A stretch of DNA of 64,000 bases from Nematostella vectensis (GCF_932526225.1 NC_064034.1:13838887-13902886), one strand, 5' to 3'; shown: positions 35,135 to 48,132, numbered from the stretch's first letter. Translations and numbers: made by a program. Notes: generated by a model not told the origin, from the sequence alone.

Positions 35135-35582
35135 TGAGTTTTTTATGCCTAAAATGTACTTTTTATATCTTAAAACTCAGAAAACAGGATTTAAATTAGT
35201 CATCAAAAGCTTATAGGTACTTAAAGTAGCGGGGAAACTCTGTTTTGCTAGAAAATGCATCTTGACTTTGTCCATTAAGTATAAATATGCAGTAGATGGT
35301 AGTGTTTTTTTATTGTTGGGAACTTTCTATCAATACACATAAATCATCAGACAGCAGTCTATTATTTGTATTCTAGTAATGTTAACTAAACAGTTTTGTA
35401 AATCTTTCTGAATTAATTGGGGGCCAAACTTGAATGTTGAATCTATAATATGATTTCTAATTAATTATATGATTTCATCCTAGCTATAACCAAGAAGCAA
35501 ATCATGGTGAAATATGAATAATTAACAAGATATACTCCTCAAGAAACATTGACATATACAGTATTACATTTTTCCTGTGATT
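35135..35582. other. AT-rich stretch
   Basis: Nothing recognisable beyond A/T-rich DNA between the donor at 35,132 and the LINE fragment. Confidence 0.4.
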
Positions 35583-35991
35583 TTAAATCATAAAAATTTT
35601 CTGCAATAGAATATAATGATTAACAGTATCAAATGCTTTTTTAAGTTCAATAAAGATTCCGCACGAGAAGAACCCTTTGTCCATGTTGGTTTGTATTGAG
35701 TTAACTATATCTAAGATGGCATGTTGAGTTGAATGGGCTTTGCGGAAACCGTATTGAGCTTTATACAATAAATCATGTGTCTCAATAAAAGGGATCGTTT
35801 GTGAGTACATCAGTTTCTCAAATATCCTATTGAAGTTTGGTAAAAGTGAGATAGGTCTATAATTATTTGGGTCATCTGCATCATCGGATTTGAATAATAG
35901 AATAATATTGCCAGCTTCAGTTTATCAAGATAGATTCCCTGAGAGACAGGGTGGCTGACGATGTCACTGACCTCTTTTAATAAAGGTATTG
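35583..35991 (-). mobile_element. LINE reverse transcriptase fragment
   Basis: On the minus strand the pieces give SQGIYLDKLKLA, then across frame breaks the YRPISLLP-type block, LYKAQYGFRKAHSTQHA and [13 protein letters not shown], which are RT blocks of a CR1/L2-type LINE distinct from the one at 21-28 kb. Both ends are truncated. Its upstream end coincides with the sharp edge of the 605-bp repeat. Confidence 0.75.
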
Positions 35992-36596
35992 AGAAAACAT
36001 TTTGAACTAAATAAAATTTACATTTGAACAATGATTCTCTTGCTCAGTATTCTATTAATACCAGACTTAAATTCGGCGTCCAAAAAAACATAGCCCCCCT
36101 ACATATTTGCCGCCCCCCCCCCAGTAATAAATGATCGCTCCCTAAGGCTGAGATAAATAAATATAGGTTTATAGTATTTATATAATGTCATAGAAAAAAA
36201 ATATTTGTCCACAAGCAATAAAGCGATTTTCAGATGTTGAAAACATAAAACAACCCGCAGGCAGTCAGATCAGCGGGCGCTTGCATCAAGCTTTAAAATG
36301 TGTAAAAGAAATGCTTATGGAGTAGCTTTTGAATTCCATATTGATTCCATATATGATTTTCTATTAAGACATGTAGAAATGATACGTATTTTTTATGTTA
36401 AGTTATTGTTTTGTTCGTGATTGTTTCTACTTCACACCATATCGCTCATTGTTTTAGATCTTTCCTTTTGTTCACCGAAAATAACAAAACTCATCTTACC
36501 TTGAGGACACGTTGGAGCTGACTTGTCCATCTCTGTCTAAGGCTTGCAGCATACGTCGGACCAAACTAAAACATTATTCAGTCGAACCTATTGTTT
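35992..36596 (+). repeat. 605-bp repeat, copy A (inverted partner at 52,971-53,575)
   Basis: The whole segment matches the reverse complement of 52,971-53,575 with the same length and only scattered differences, mostly in the C-rich tract near 36,100-36,120. Outside these coordinates the flanks are unrelated. Confidence 0.9.
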
Positions 36597-37310
36597 TAGA
36601 AATAGGTACATGGAAGGAACAACGTTTGCCCCGAATCAGTTCGGATGTAATTAATAGATTCAAGTTCAAGTCTCCGGTGCACAGGGGAGCCCACTCAACT
36701 CAGCGCATTCTTAATCAAGCATGTGCTGTTAACTTCCTTTGTGAATATCAATTAGGTCACGAAGTCTTTCATAAAACTCCTTCCAAATACATATGTCTTA
36801 CTCTTCATTGCGTCTATTTATGTTTGCAACACTTATTTTATACCCCTGCGTCGAAATGTTTTTCATTCACTTGCTGCAATGTATTGGATAAATTCCATCC
36901 ATTAATATATTTAATCATCAAATCACCAGTACTACCCCAGAGGGCATTTTGTGCTCTTTGTGCACTGATCCAGGTTGTTTAGCTCTATTTACGATTGTAG
37001 ATAGTAGAAGAAGCAAGAGAAGGAAGACGACTCTGGAACCAAGGTTTCATAATAATACGTGATGGTTAGAACACTGCAATCCAACCCCAATGATTCCATC
37101 CAATTACTCTATTTATGTTCAGCTTGACCAAACATTCAACTTTCACTGCTAGCAGAGGCTTTTTTTATTTCGCTTGTCTGGCAATACAAAGTAAAAAAGC
37201 CGATGCCGACTTAGTCACTATAAAATTTAAACATCCTGCAATAAAAACGCCTCCGTCTTCTTACCGCAATGATGAGGATTACATTGCCATGCAACTCGCA
37301 CCAACGGACT
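36170..37310 (+). repeat. Repeat of about 1.1 kb, copy A (direct partner at 42,660-43,790), with 156-codon ORF
   Basis: Matches 42,660-43,790 in the same orientation. It contains an ORF at 36,512-36,982 starting MELTCPSLSKACS with a Cys-rich C-terminal half (CLTLHCVYLCLQHLFY). Two length differences between the copies inside the front of the ORF are 12 nt each. The reverse strand also shows an exon-like piece ending CTCAAG/GTAAGA. I do not recognise a protein family; coding status is open. Confidence 0.6.
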
Positions 37311-37998
37311 AAAAAAAAAACAAAAAAAAAAAAAAACGGAAAAAGTGACTGTAAAATAATTAAATGCTTTCCAACGTAACAACGTGCAGTTGGAAAGCGT
37401 TTTCGTTACGGTTCTGAGTATGTGTTATCACATTACGTGATCTTTTGTTTAAATATAACAACTATTTTTTATTTTGTAATTTTATTACGTAACTACTTTA
37501 GCACTACATATCGTATATATACGATAAAGCTATGAGAGATATGGTAATTATTTCATCTCGCATGTTGGACGCTAGTACCACTGTGTAACCAAACTTCATG
37601 GTATATTAGATTAAGGCCTTAATCCTCGAGGCTATATAATCAACGCATTCGATCGAGGAATAATTTCCCGGGTTTTTTGCCTATAGGGTTTTATCCGGGT
37701 TTTCGTACCGGGCGTGTGATTTTGAAGTTGTATTTTCAAAAGATTATTGATTTTTTTGAATTGTGTAATTGTACTTGCACTAATATGTTAGGTATTATAA
37801 TTTTTAAGTTAAGAATATTTTCTGCATTGTATTTATATACCACGTTTGATTTCTAATAAAATGTGTAGTGGTACCAGTTCGCAGGCACCCAGCACGAGAC
37901 ACACACATTCTGTTGTTTTTGCGCCTTAGCGTGCGGCTACCGAAGGGTAGTAATGAACGTATGGTTCCTGGCGCACCGGCGAGTTTCATGCTATGAAG
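37311..37998. other. Spacer with GC-richer end
   Basis: A poly-A tract at 37,310-37,335 is followed by AT-rich DNA. It includes a short inverted motif CTTTCCAACGTAAC...GTTGGAAAG (37,364-37,400). The last 130 bp are GC-richer and precede the tandem duplication. No gene was recognised. Confidence 0.35.
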
Positions 37999-38820
37999 CA
38001 ATCGTTAGGCTCTGAATTTACCTAACAGTTCAACTACCTTCATAGATCGTTGCATGGTATTTATTAAATGGCGGCATTTCGTAACTAGCTCGGTTCGTTT
38101 ATTTAAGAGTGTAGCGTCACGTGCGGTCCGTTCTAGCTTCTCGGCTAGGCAAAGATTGCAGCATGACGGGCTGCCGCGAAATTAGTTTTCCTTGGGTCTT
38201 GAATTATGCTGTTTGGCTATTAAAATGACTATAAATGACTTTATGCTAACCGCTATAGTACTAACTATGATCAGAGAGAATCTATTTTCGAGTGCATTTC
38301 ACTTCTGGTTATTTGAATTTTCATGTGTTCTCTGCAGTCGCCGTCCGTGTTGCCTTCATCGTTGCTTTCGAGATGACGTCTTCGCAACGTAACGCATTTC
38401 ATTAGGGAGCAATCGTTAGGCTCTGAATTTACCTAACAGTTCAACTACCTTCATAGATCGTTGCATGGTATTTATTAAATGGCGGCATTTCGTAACTAGC
38501 TCGGTTCGTTTATTTAAGAGTGTAGCGTCACGTGCGGTCCGTTCTAGCTTCTCGGCTAGGCAAAGATTGCAGCATGACGGGCTGCCGCGAAATTAGTTTT
38601 CCTTGGGTCTTGAATTATGCTGTTTGGCTATTAAAATGACTATAAATGACTTTATGCTAACCGCTATAGTACTAACTATGATCAGAGAGAATCTATTTTC
38701 GAGTGCATTTCACTTCTGGTTATTTGAATTTTCATGTGTTCTCTGCAGTCGCCGTCCGTGTTGCCTTCATCGTTGCTTTCGAGATGACGTCTTCGCAACG
38801 TAACGCATTTCATTAGGGAG
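37999..38820. repeat. Perfect tandem duplication of a 411-bp unit
   Basis: Units 37,999-38,409 and 38,410-38,820 appear identical, starting GCAATCGTTAGGCTCTGAAT. Each has a 66-codon frame starting MGLELCCLAIKMTINDF, without recognisable homology. The identity implies a very recent duplication or an assembly artefact. Confidence 0.9.
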
Positions 38821-39232
38821 CGAAATAAATTGCTCGATTCTACTCAAAATCCATGTTATCGGCAATAAAATAAATAAAATTCTCTTTTACTTCTAGCATT
38901 CTCATTTGGTACATCATAACAATAGTCTACAACCGATAATTAGCGAAGAATACCACAAGATTGCCCCGAAGAAAAAGCAATGTCTACTCAAAATGGCTTT
39001 GGATATATGCTGAAATTAAGTCGATCTTGTTTTCACCGCCGTGGAAAACATTTTCAAAGCATGTGAAATATACAAGAATGCTATAGAATAGAAATTGAGA
39101 TCGAAAATCATCGAGAAAAACTGTTTTTCGGAGAGTTAAATTTAGTTTAAACAGCTTCCAATCATTTAAATGTAAACAGTACACGACTACTGACATCTAT
39201 TTCTTTAAAACGCACATATTGTACCAGCAGGA
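38821..39232. other. Spacer
   Basis: AT-rich DNA without recognised coding sense. Confidence 0.35.
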
Positions 39233-42005
39233 GGTTTCGCACAAGTCGAGAGTTAGAGAAGGTTTGAAAACAGATTTAAGTTGATATTGGTCATGTGAAC
39301 AACGCCTGGTAGTTAGTGGAGAATTATTTACGTTTTTTTTTTTTTTTTTCCCGGGTGGAAAACCACAGTGTAACCGAGTATGAATTTTACAAAATAAATT
39401 ATTTAGCATGAAAAACATACAATATGAGCATGGAAAGATCCTACAAACATACTTTCCATATGTTTCAAGTGGTTCCAACTGATACAGCCACAGGGTGCCC
39501 GAGTCTTACATTTGCATGAATGACTCACATAGATAACTATTCAGAGAATGTTTGATCAGGATGCTATGCTAACTTAATATGAAAAGATGCAATATTAGCA
39601 ATTGCAGTCCTGCATTGAAATTGCGTTTTTTTGTACCAAATGTTTATCCTTGCATGACATTAAAACCACAGGGAGCCCAAATATTACTTCTTTAAAAATG
39701 GAAAACAAAGTTACTTGATAGGCATAACATAGATCAGCCCTCTTTCCATCTAGGCTTTGGTACCCGGACTCTTCTCATCCGACATCTCAGCTATATAAAA
39801 AGAATGTATTTAATGCATCGTAAAAGAAAAAGAAGGTAATTGCTAAGGTTTGGCGCTAGCATAACAGGACTTGATCCTACTCATTATCACTGTTTTCGTC
39901 CTCTGACTCATCTACTTGCTCGCCATGTTATGGGGGCTCTTCGCCTCTTCAGCCATACATGAACAGGCTTCCGTTGACATAAGCATCCAAACCTTGTCGG
40001 CTCGATAAGACTGGGTGGATCTGGGTCTCTCGTCATGTAGACAGGCCTGATATTTCCGTCTTGCTTTTCTTATCCATGTTCCTCTGGACTTGGTCAACAA
40101 CCGAACGGTTGGAAGCTGGCACGCTCCATATGTTGCATGAGGCTGTCTGATGTTAGAACATCAGATGGCGCAGCTCGTCAGCTGAGCCTCTGTCTTCGCT
40201 GCTTTCTCATTATCGAGGACTTGATGCTGACCAAACAGACTAAGCGTCTATTGGCGTGCAGCTCTTTGTCTTAGCGTTAGCCATGGTTTCCTTTTTCCTC
40301 TACCAGGTAGGCTGCTTGTGGAATCGCACCCGGTTAACACATGGAATGCTAGTAGTAAAACCTCTGACATCTGATGGAAATGAAGTGCGTGATACGAAGG
40401 GCGAGGACATCTGTACTAGGGATTGAATGATGACTGTTGAGAAGTCGCTTGCATCGTAGGCAGCATGCAGAATCATTTGCGTGTCTGTTCTTTCAGGGTC
40501 AGGATGGGGTAGGGGTCTGCATCTCGGTAGTCAGTTAAAATTTCCATAATTTCTCGGTAGTCGGTAAGAATTATCGGTCTTTGTCGGTAGTCCGTGAATC
40601 CAAGCTAGTAATCGCTCTTGTACCATATTTAATGGATTAGTAATGAATAACTTATTGATAATAAATTCATTATTGATTAATTATTGAATGAAAAGATGAT
40701 GCAACAGGAAATGCATAGTGCAGATTCTGAAATGGCCGAATTTAAGTAGACGATCCATTGACGATGGAAGTAAAGTGTAAAAATATCCGAAATAATAAAA
40801 TGTCGGTTGTCTGCAAATATTTTTTTGTCGCTATTCACTAGTTTTTTTTCATGTTTTGTTGGTATTCAGTTATTTTTTTAAGCCGTTTGTCGCTAGTCGG
40901 TTTACCTCATCCAGGCCCTGTATTTTGTGGACTCAAGCTTCCTGATTTCTGCCATTGGCTGCTTTCTCTCCATTGAAAAGACCTCCTCATATGAAAAGAT
41001 CCTTCCCGGGCATCAGACGGTCTTGTTCTTTCGGTTCTATATGTACTTGGACCATTGTCGTGACTCTGGTGTATTGTGTATTGGTCTCAAGACCATCTGT
41101 AGACCCTTTCCTGGCCCTCTTCAAAGCCTGAATCGTTGTATCCAAATACTCATCAAAGGCCATGTTAAGAATAGAGCAGCTTTGGGTGGTGATCTGCCTC
41201 ATGATGGTGGTGAAATATTTCTGCGCAAGCTCACAAAACATGTTTGCATCTAAATAATGCCATTCCACCCAAGATATTAACAACACACCATATGTGTCAA
41301 ACGCTTCCTCAAGAATTGCGACTTATGGTGAACTTCCTAAAACTTCCATCATTGTAGGCAATTGCGCAGGGGACTGCTAGGTTGACTTGTCTTGCATTTG
41401 CAAAGTCTTCCAAACAGATCTCAGTCGGCTTTCATTGTGAACATTCTTTTAATTTAGTCATTCAAGGACAAGGAGCTGTCACCAGGTGTTTTACCATTGA
41501 CTCGTTATTTAAAGAAAAACTTGACTTGGGATCCCTGTGGTCTCTTTAGATATAAAAGAGAAGCATAAAGGAGCTTAGATTTAGCTCAGATGCTATATTT
41601 GACACTGGAGTATTATGTTTACGTAGCTTCTGAATTATAAACGACAAAAGAATAAAAAATCTATGGGTTATTTCCCAAGCTTATGAGTTAACACAGAGGA
41701 ACCTTGCAAATATATGACTCGGGCACCCTGTGGTTTAAGGCCGTATTAGTTGAAGCGACTTGAAACATATGGAAAGTATATTTGTAGGATGTTTCAATGC
41801 CTTTATTGTATGTTTTGCATGCTTAATAAATTATTTTGTAAAATTCGAACTCGGGTACCCTGTGGTTTTTCACCCGAAATTAACTTAAATAATTTTAAAC
41901 GTATAACACAATTCGACTCCACTAACTACCAGGTGTTGTTTAGGGGAGCAATATCTCCTCAAATCTGCTTTTAAACCTTCTCTAGCTCTCAACTTGTGCG
42001 AAACC
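39233..42005. mobile_element. Element of 2.8 kb with inverted repeats of about 280 bp and gene remnants
   Basis: GGTTTCGCACAAG...AGGGTGCCCGAGTC at 39,233-39,505 is the inverted counterpart of 41,716-42,005 (GACTCGGGCACCCT...CTTGTGCGAAACC), with some divergence. Inside, the minus strand keeps coding pieces: CELAQKYFTTIMRQITT and MAFDEYLDTTIQALKRARKG near 41,000-41,250, and IRKARRKYQACLHDERPR near 40,000-40,070 followed by a Cys-containing stretch. I recall this order from uncharacterised invertebrate proteins that occur in many copies per genome. All pieces are frame-broken. No transposase motif was seen. Confidence 0.5.
40496..40919. mobile_element. MITE nested in the 39.2-42.0 kb element
   Basis: CAGGGTCAGGATGGGGTA at the left and TACCTCATCCAGGCCCTG at the right are imperfect inverted repeats. 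The interior repeats TCGGTAGTC- and GTCGCTA-like words. It interrupts the coding remnant. Confidence 0.5.
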
Positions 42006-42029
42006 CCTATTTTCCGGCTTCTGCAACCA

Positions 42030-42165
42030 GAAAATTTAATCTATTAACACACTCGAACCAATTCGCGACAAACGTCGCACCGTCCATGTACCTATTTCCA
42101 AAACAATAGATTTGACTGAATTAGGTTCGTGTTAGGTACGACGTATGCTTCAAGCCTAAAAAATG
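42030..42165 (-). repeat. Short inverted copy of the 36.5-36.65 kb segment
   Basis: Reads as a diverged reverse complement of the segment around 36,540-36,650 (CCATGTACCTATTTCCAAAACAAT and ACGACGTATGCTTCAAGCC). It lies about 0.5 kb left of the direct copy at 42,660. Confidence 0.6.
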
Positions 42166-42659
42166 CCAACAGTTATATTGTCAAAAATAAGACTTACTGT
42201 GTTGTTCTCGACGACAAGATCTCGCGAAAGAAAAATCCATTTCTCTGGATGCTTTTGTCTATTCTGAAAATGAAACCAGATAAAATACAAAGCAATAATT
42301 TAGAAAATGGTTATTAAGAGTAGGTAGTTGTCGAAGTGTCATTAATGCTTTCGTTATACCTTGTGTTTGTGTAAAGAAAGGTAGGTAAAAACGCAATTAT
42401 AAACAGAATGAGAATAGCTGTTGCACCGAGAAAGATAATTTTCTAGCGTTTTTTTAAAGTTTTTTCGCTCCATCGTGAAGTCTTGTCTCTCCGCCTGCTT
42501 GCTCTATCGTGCTATAAAAGCGAAGCTATAGCTACCAACAAAATAAGGGTGGTATCCACTGGTGATGTGACGTGTCAAGTCATGCCGCCTGCTTTTGCCC
42601 AATCGTGTTATAGCCGCTAGCATAAAATTCCTAGCATATAAAATGTCTGTTTTTAATAT

Positions 42660-43790
42660 TTACGTAACCTGAGATAAAGAATAGGCTTAGAGTATTTATA
42701 ATTTCATAGAAAAAAAATAATCATTTGACCACAAGCAATGAAACAAGCGATTTTCAGATGTTGAAAACATAAAACAACCCGCAGGCAGTCAGATCAGCGG
42801 GCGCTTGCATCAAGCTTTAAAATGTGTAAAAGAAATGCTTATGGAGTAGCTTTTGAATTCCATATTGATTCCATATATTTTTTTCTATTAAGACATGTAG
42901 AAATGATACGTATTTTTCATGTTAAGTTATTGTTTTGTTCGTGATGGCTTCTACTTCACACCATATCGCTCATTGTTTTAGATCTTTCCTTTTGTTCACC
43001 GAAAATAACAAAACTCATCTAACCTTGAGGACACGTTGGAGCTGACTTGTCCATCTCTGTCTAAGGTTTGCAGTCGGACCAAACTTAATTCAGTCGAACC
43101 TATTGTTTTGGAAATAGGTACATGGAAGGAACAACGTTTGCCCCGAATCAGTTCGGATGTAATTAATAGATTCCAGTTCAAGTCTCCGGTGCACTCAACT
43201 CAGCGCATTGTTAATCAAGCATGTGCTGTTAACTTCCTTTGTGAATATCAATTAGGTCACGAAGTCTTTAATAAAACTCCTTCCAAATACATATGTCTTA
43301 CTCTTCATTGCGTTTATTTATGTTTGCAACACTTATTTTATACCCCTGCGTCGAAATGTTTTCCATTCACTTGCTGCAATGTATTGGATAAATTCCATCC
43401 ATTAATATATTTAATCATCAAATCACCAGTGATGACTACCCCAGAGGGCATTTTGTGCTCTTTGTGCACTGATCCAGGTTGTTTAGCTCTATTTACGATT
43501 GTAGATAGTAGAAGAAGAAAGAGAAGGAAGGAGATTTGGGAACCAGGGTTTCATAATAATACGTGATGGTTAGAACATTGCAATCCAACCCGAATGATTC
43601 CATCCAATTACTCTATTTATGTTCAGCTTGATCACACATTCAACTTTTCCCTGCTAGCAGAGGCCTCCTTTTTATTTCGCTTGGCTGGCGAAACAAAGGA
43701 AAAAGCCGATGCCGACTTAGTCACTATGAAATTTAAACAGTCTGCAATAAAAACGCCCACAATGATGAGGATTAAACGGACTTAGATACA
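42660..43790 (+). repeat. Repeat of about 1.1 kb, copy B, with 176-codon ORF
   Basis: Direct partner of 36,170-37,310. The ORF at 43,036-43,566 starts MELTCPSLSKVCSRTKLNSV, keeps the same frame as copy A through most of its length, and is longer because a 4-nt difference near 43,430 changes the ending to a basic tail (RRRKRRK). Function unknown. Confidence 0.6.
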
Positions 43791-44315
43791 AAAAAAAGTA
43801 AAAGGAACAGAGGTAATTTCCAGTGGGCTTTTATTATCTTGTGTGTGTTTTGTGAACCGGTGAATCGTGCATAGCAGGCTTCTACAAACGCATCCATAAG
43901 GGACGTGTCTTTATTTAGCGGGATGGAAGGGGGGAGCTCTGATTTTTTTGGGGGAGGGTCCTAATTTTTTCACATCTCTTAGGGGGGTCCTAATTTTTTT
44001 TAACAAATATTTTTTTGAATATTTCTTTGCTCCATCACATAAACCCCAACATGGAACTCATTAATCTGCATAGTTGTGTCACTTTGCGAGTCAACCATTA
44101 ACTGGCCGTTATGCAATTAACATCTTTAACTACTTCATATATAATATATAATATATAATATAATCACATCATATTCTAAAACTCATCGTCAGATAAATGG
44201 GCATGAAGTAGTATTTATTACAATATGGTCCAATTTTCTCCGGTGACTCTGATGAGTCACAATGGCCGAAGGTTAGGTGACTTTTTTCGTCATCACCATC
44301 GTCATTTAAAAGCCC
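43791..44315. other. Spacer with low-complexity patches
   Basis: It contains two GGGGGxGGGTCCTAATTTTTT-like patches (43,950-44,005) and a TATAATATATAA run near 44,137-44,162. No gene was seen. Confidence 0.35.
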
Positions 44316-44535
44316 ATGACAGGCGCGTACACAGGGGGTGCGCGCATCCCCCTCCCTTTAGGGGAGAAAAGTAGGTTATTTCTTATTGAGGAATCTTCAA
44401 ATACTATGCTTTTTCCATACGAGACCATGACTGCGTGGCCCCCCTTCAGCAATTCTTCAAATACTATGCTTTTTCCATATGAGACCAATGACTACGCAGC
44501 CCCCCCTTCAGCAAATCCTGGGTACGCGCCTGCAT
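44316..44535. mobile_element. MITE with CAGGCGCGTAC ends, copy 1
   Basis: GACAGGCGCGTACACAGG at the left and CCTGGGTACGCGCCTGCA at the right are inverted. The interior holds a duplicated unit of about 67 bp (TTCTTCAAATACTATGCTTT twice). A related copy lies at 59,638-59,790. Confidence 0.6.
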
Positions 44536-44839
44536 GTGTTCAAGAAAAGAAAGAGTAAAGAGCCAAGGAGGAGGCTGAGAGACGAATAAAGGTTGAAAAA
44601 GTATGACAGCTATGACTGGGTACAACCCAATAGAGAGGGCAAGCACAAGAAGCTAAAGGTGTCGGTCCTTGATCTATACATAGAGAACGAGAAGCTCAAC
44701 TGCTAGAAGAGGATATTGAAGGGAGAAAAAGTCGATGCCATTCCCTTTGCACACAGGACTGTGGCAAACGCTAGGAGCGAAGGGCCAGAAAGTGTAAGTG
44801 TCCATTCAGAGAAGGTAAAGTGGGAGGATGGAGCACTTG
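44536..44839. other. Spacer between two MITEs
   Basis: Short open frames here (for example 44,716-44,901 on the plus strand) have no recognisable motif. Confidence 0.35.
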
Positions 44840-45102
44840 TCAGGGGCGGATCCAGGATTTCAAAATGGGGGGTGGATGATGGACGGATAGACGGCTTATA
44901 ACTGAATCCAGTGGTTCTTGGTAAGTCACATAGATCTAACAATACTTCACGCTGAATTGGATTTGTCGCGTCAGCAAAGCAGGCGAAGGCACATGGAGAG
45001 TACCTTCCGTCTCACAAACATTTATTTTCTTTCGACTTTCTTTTTAACTTAAAAAGGGGGGTGGATATCCACCCAATCCACCCCTTGTGTTTCCGCCCCT
45101 GC
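44840..45102. mobile_element. hAT-like MITE with CAGGGGCGGA ends
   Basis: CAGGGGCGGATCCAGG at 44,840 and TCCGCCCCTG ending near 45,102 are inverted, with CTTGT directly repeated at both outer flanks. The ends resemble the right terminus of the hAT element at 25,119-25,135, so it is probably a non-autonomous relative. Confidence 0.6.
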
Positions 45103-45354
45103 TTGTAATGAATAATATTGGAAGTGATGATAAGGGGAGTTGATCAAATGCATAGACGATGGGTCGGATGCTGATGGGGAAGACGATAAGTCGGAGAGTG
45201 ACAGAGATGATAGGTCACATAGTGACAGAGAAGTTGATAATTCGGAGAATGACTGATTTAACTTGGAGAGTGACAGAGGAGACGCTCCCACAAAGGACTA
45301 GGTCCGTCCGGGGCCGTTATTTGTACAAATGACGGTAACAGGTGCAAAAGGGAT

Positions 45355-45560
45355 AACACAGCACAAAAATCCATATTTACGCACGTTCCGCGTAAAGGGT
45401 GATAAACATTCACGTTCATTTACGTTCTGCATAAAAATCGCGTAAAGGGTGATAACAATTTACGCATCTTTACGTTCTGCGTAAAGATCGCTTGAAGGGT
45501 GATAAACATTTACGCTTCTTAATGTTCTGCGTAAAGATCGCGTGTAGTGTGATAAACAGA
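45355..45560. repeat. Minisatellite, about 3.5 units of 60 bp
   Basis: Units contain TTTACGTTCTGCGTAAAGAT and AAGGGTGATAAACATT. Units are imperfect, and each carries an ACG...CGT dyad. Confidence 0.7.
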
Positions 45561-48132
45561 GATATTTTAGAAAATAATTGTATCAATACCACGGGGTCTG
45601 TATCCTCAAAGATTCGGTGCAACACGAGGTGTTAGTCTAGTATAGTACTCTAGCCAGACCAAAAGAGAAAAGTGACATGAGTGTACAAGTGATTAATACG
45701 CTAAGGTGTATTTCACGGGATTATGATACTCTAATGTAATGTAAAAACTGTGAACATTCTCTTGATGCGTGGGCTAAGCAACTCTTGATGCGTGGGCGAA
45801 AATACTCTAAAAGACGTGGGCGATACAACAACGTGGGCGAAACCACCGCAATTCGGTACTAAAGGGGTTCTAATATGTTCTAAAAGTTATGATATGTACC
45901 GATTCTTTTCTTTTTTGTTTTATAGATATACCATACATACATTCCTTTGGAGGTATTTACAGTTAAAGTCGTTTGCGTCTCGTCATGAGTATTTCATTAG
46001 TTTTTTTCGACTTTTGTTTTCTTTGTTTTCCCTTAACTTGTTATAAACAACAAACGAATATATATGCCGTCAAAGAAATCACTAATGTAAGCCGCTTTGC
46101 TTTAATCACTTGGAATAACTACGATATCCTTAGTCTAATTTACTTCAGGGACCTACTTCCCGTGTACGTTACACGTTCGGTGTTTGTTATGAGTTTAAGT
46201 AAATATATATATTTAGGCACTGCCTAAAAGCGGGACCAGCTTTATCAAAATATTTTCATATGAGTATTCTTGGGCAGATAAGGGTATGACCCCCCTGAAG
46301 ATTAGAGTTTTCCATTTTTTTTAGAATAAAAAAAAATGCATAATATTAAACCTAACCTTTGTATACTTTATATATCCTTCCCATCCGCCTTGCATACATA
46401 CAACCTGTTAAAAATGCATAGTCCGGGCTACATTTTATTCGATCTTATTTATTTCCCCCACTGTAATGAAATGCTAGACCTCCCTCTCCCAATCTACTTC
46501 TTTTGCAGCTAAACCCAAAAATATTGGAGATATTAGTATTATTTATAATGCTAAATATGATATTAGCTACCAATAGCAAAGAGGAGGTTACGAGCTTTAA
46601 GTGTGTTAGCTGCATTTGATAAACAACTGATACTGAACAGATATTTCCTTATTTACTACATTTCTACAATAAAATAATCAGGACTAACATAAATGTGCAT
46701 GGCATTTTACATAGTCCTTTTGTTGAGTATAGCTTTGGACACAAAGAGACTTCAGGAGATGTTTGCTGCAAGGGAGCCCAACATTTCATGCCCAAAAATC
46801 CCTTGATGTAAATTTCCAGTCCCTCTTTTAACACTTTTACTAAGTTTAAGTACTAAATTAATAGAAAATGCAACTGCAGATCTTTGTGAATACAAACATT
46901 TTAATACACCATCCCTATCTCCTACTCCAGTTTTCAACCACTAAAGATTTGCTGTCATAAATGCTACTAAAACATAAGATACAAATAGTGAAATCACAGT
47001 TTAGACAGCATTCATTCAGGAGGGGGATGGGGCTTCAAAAAAGTCACACATACTATAAGAAGGGGTTTTATTAAGGCACTGAGGCCTGCAGAACAGCCAG
47101 CTAGAATTTTCCAAGCACCAGCTACTTTTTAAACAAAAAGTCAATTAAAGTTTTATTTGAACTGATAAAATAAAACAACTTCAATCCCTACTTATGGACT
47201 CCTGTTAACCTGAAACTCCTGTATAAGTGTTCCCTGCTCACAAATACTACAATGTTTCCCTGCACACACGTACTATAAGATAAATGTTCCCTGCTCACAC
47301 ATACAACAAGCTTTCCCTGCACACACATACGACAAGTGTTCCCTGCTGACACATATAAGTGTGTCCCCTACTCACACATACTATAATATATAGATTTAGG
47401 CACTGCCTAAAAGTGGAGCCAGCATGACTTTTTTCAGCATAAACTTGTGTAGAACCCCCCTTCCCTGTACTTTCATTATGCATCATGTTCCACCACCCAC
47501 AAAAACGGCACAATGTGTTAAACATATAGAGATTACATGTTCTATAAATACTGCAATTATTATTAAATGGTGTCCTCCCAATCTTCCTAGGGAATACCTA
47601 GAACAAATATGTTTTTTGTTCTAGGTAAAAAAAGTATTTATTGACATTACTAAGGATATCATTAACTAAACTATATTTGATAGACAACTGATACAGCAAA
47701 ATTAGCAAAATAAATTTATGCTTTGATTAACAGGGAAGGCTTTCAGGTGTGAAGGGAGGTCATATTTATTCTAAAATGATATGAGGATCAATTAAAGTTC
47801 CTCACAAAAAGCTGGGTGCTATTTTATTCTCTTTAAAATTAAAAACAATAAAAAAAATGCATATCAAATTCCTATAAATTAATAAGTATATCAGCAAATC
47901 ACACTATTATAGTGGGTTTGACGTAAAAGTACTCGTTCCCTGCCTGTACTGTCCCAATTTCTTTTACTTCTTTAAGTTACTTACCTTAACTTGCAAAGAT
48001 AGGGCATTATCATTTTCTTTCTCTTGTGTAAGTTTTAAAGTCTGAGTACATTATTTTATTAAATAGTTAAGAACCACATATAAGAACCTAGAATGAACCT
48101 GTTAACCTAAAATTAACAAATTAGAATTCTTT
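45561..48132. other. Gene-poor stretch with F-terminus fragments and a CACACATAC minisatellite
   Basis: Two short family F termini lie at 46,205-46,243 and 47,388-47,425 (TTTAGGCACTGCCTAAAAG plus GGGACCAGC or GGAGCCAGC). A degenerate array of TGTTCCCTGC-TCACACATAC units occupies 47,225-47,385. No coding sense was recognised. The GC content rises abruptly at about 48,130. Confidence 0.45.
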
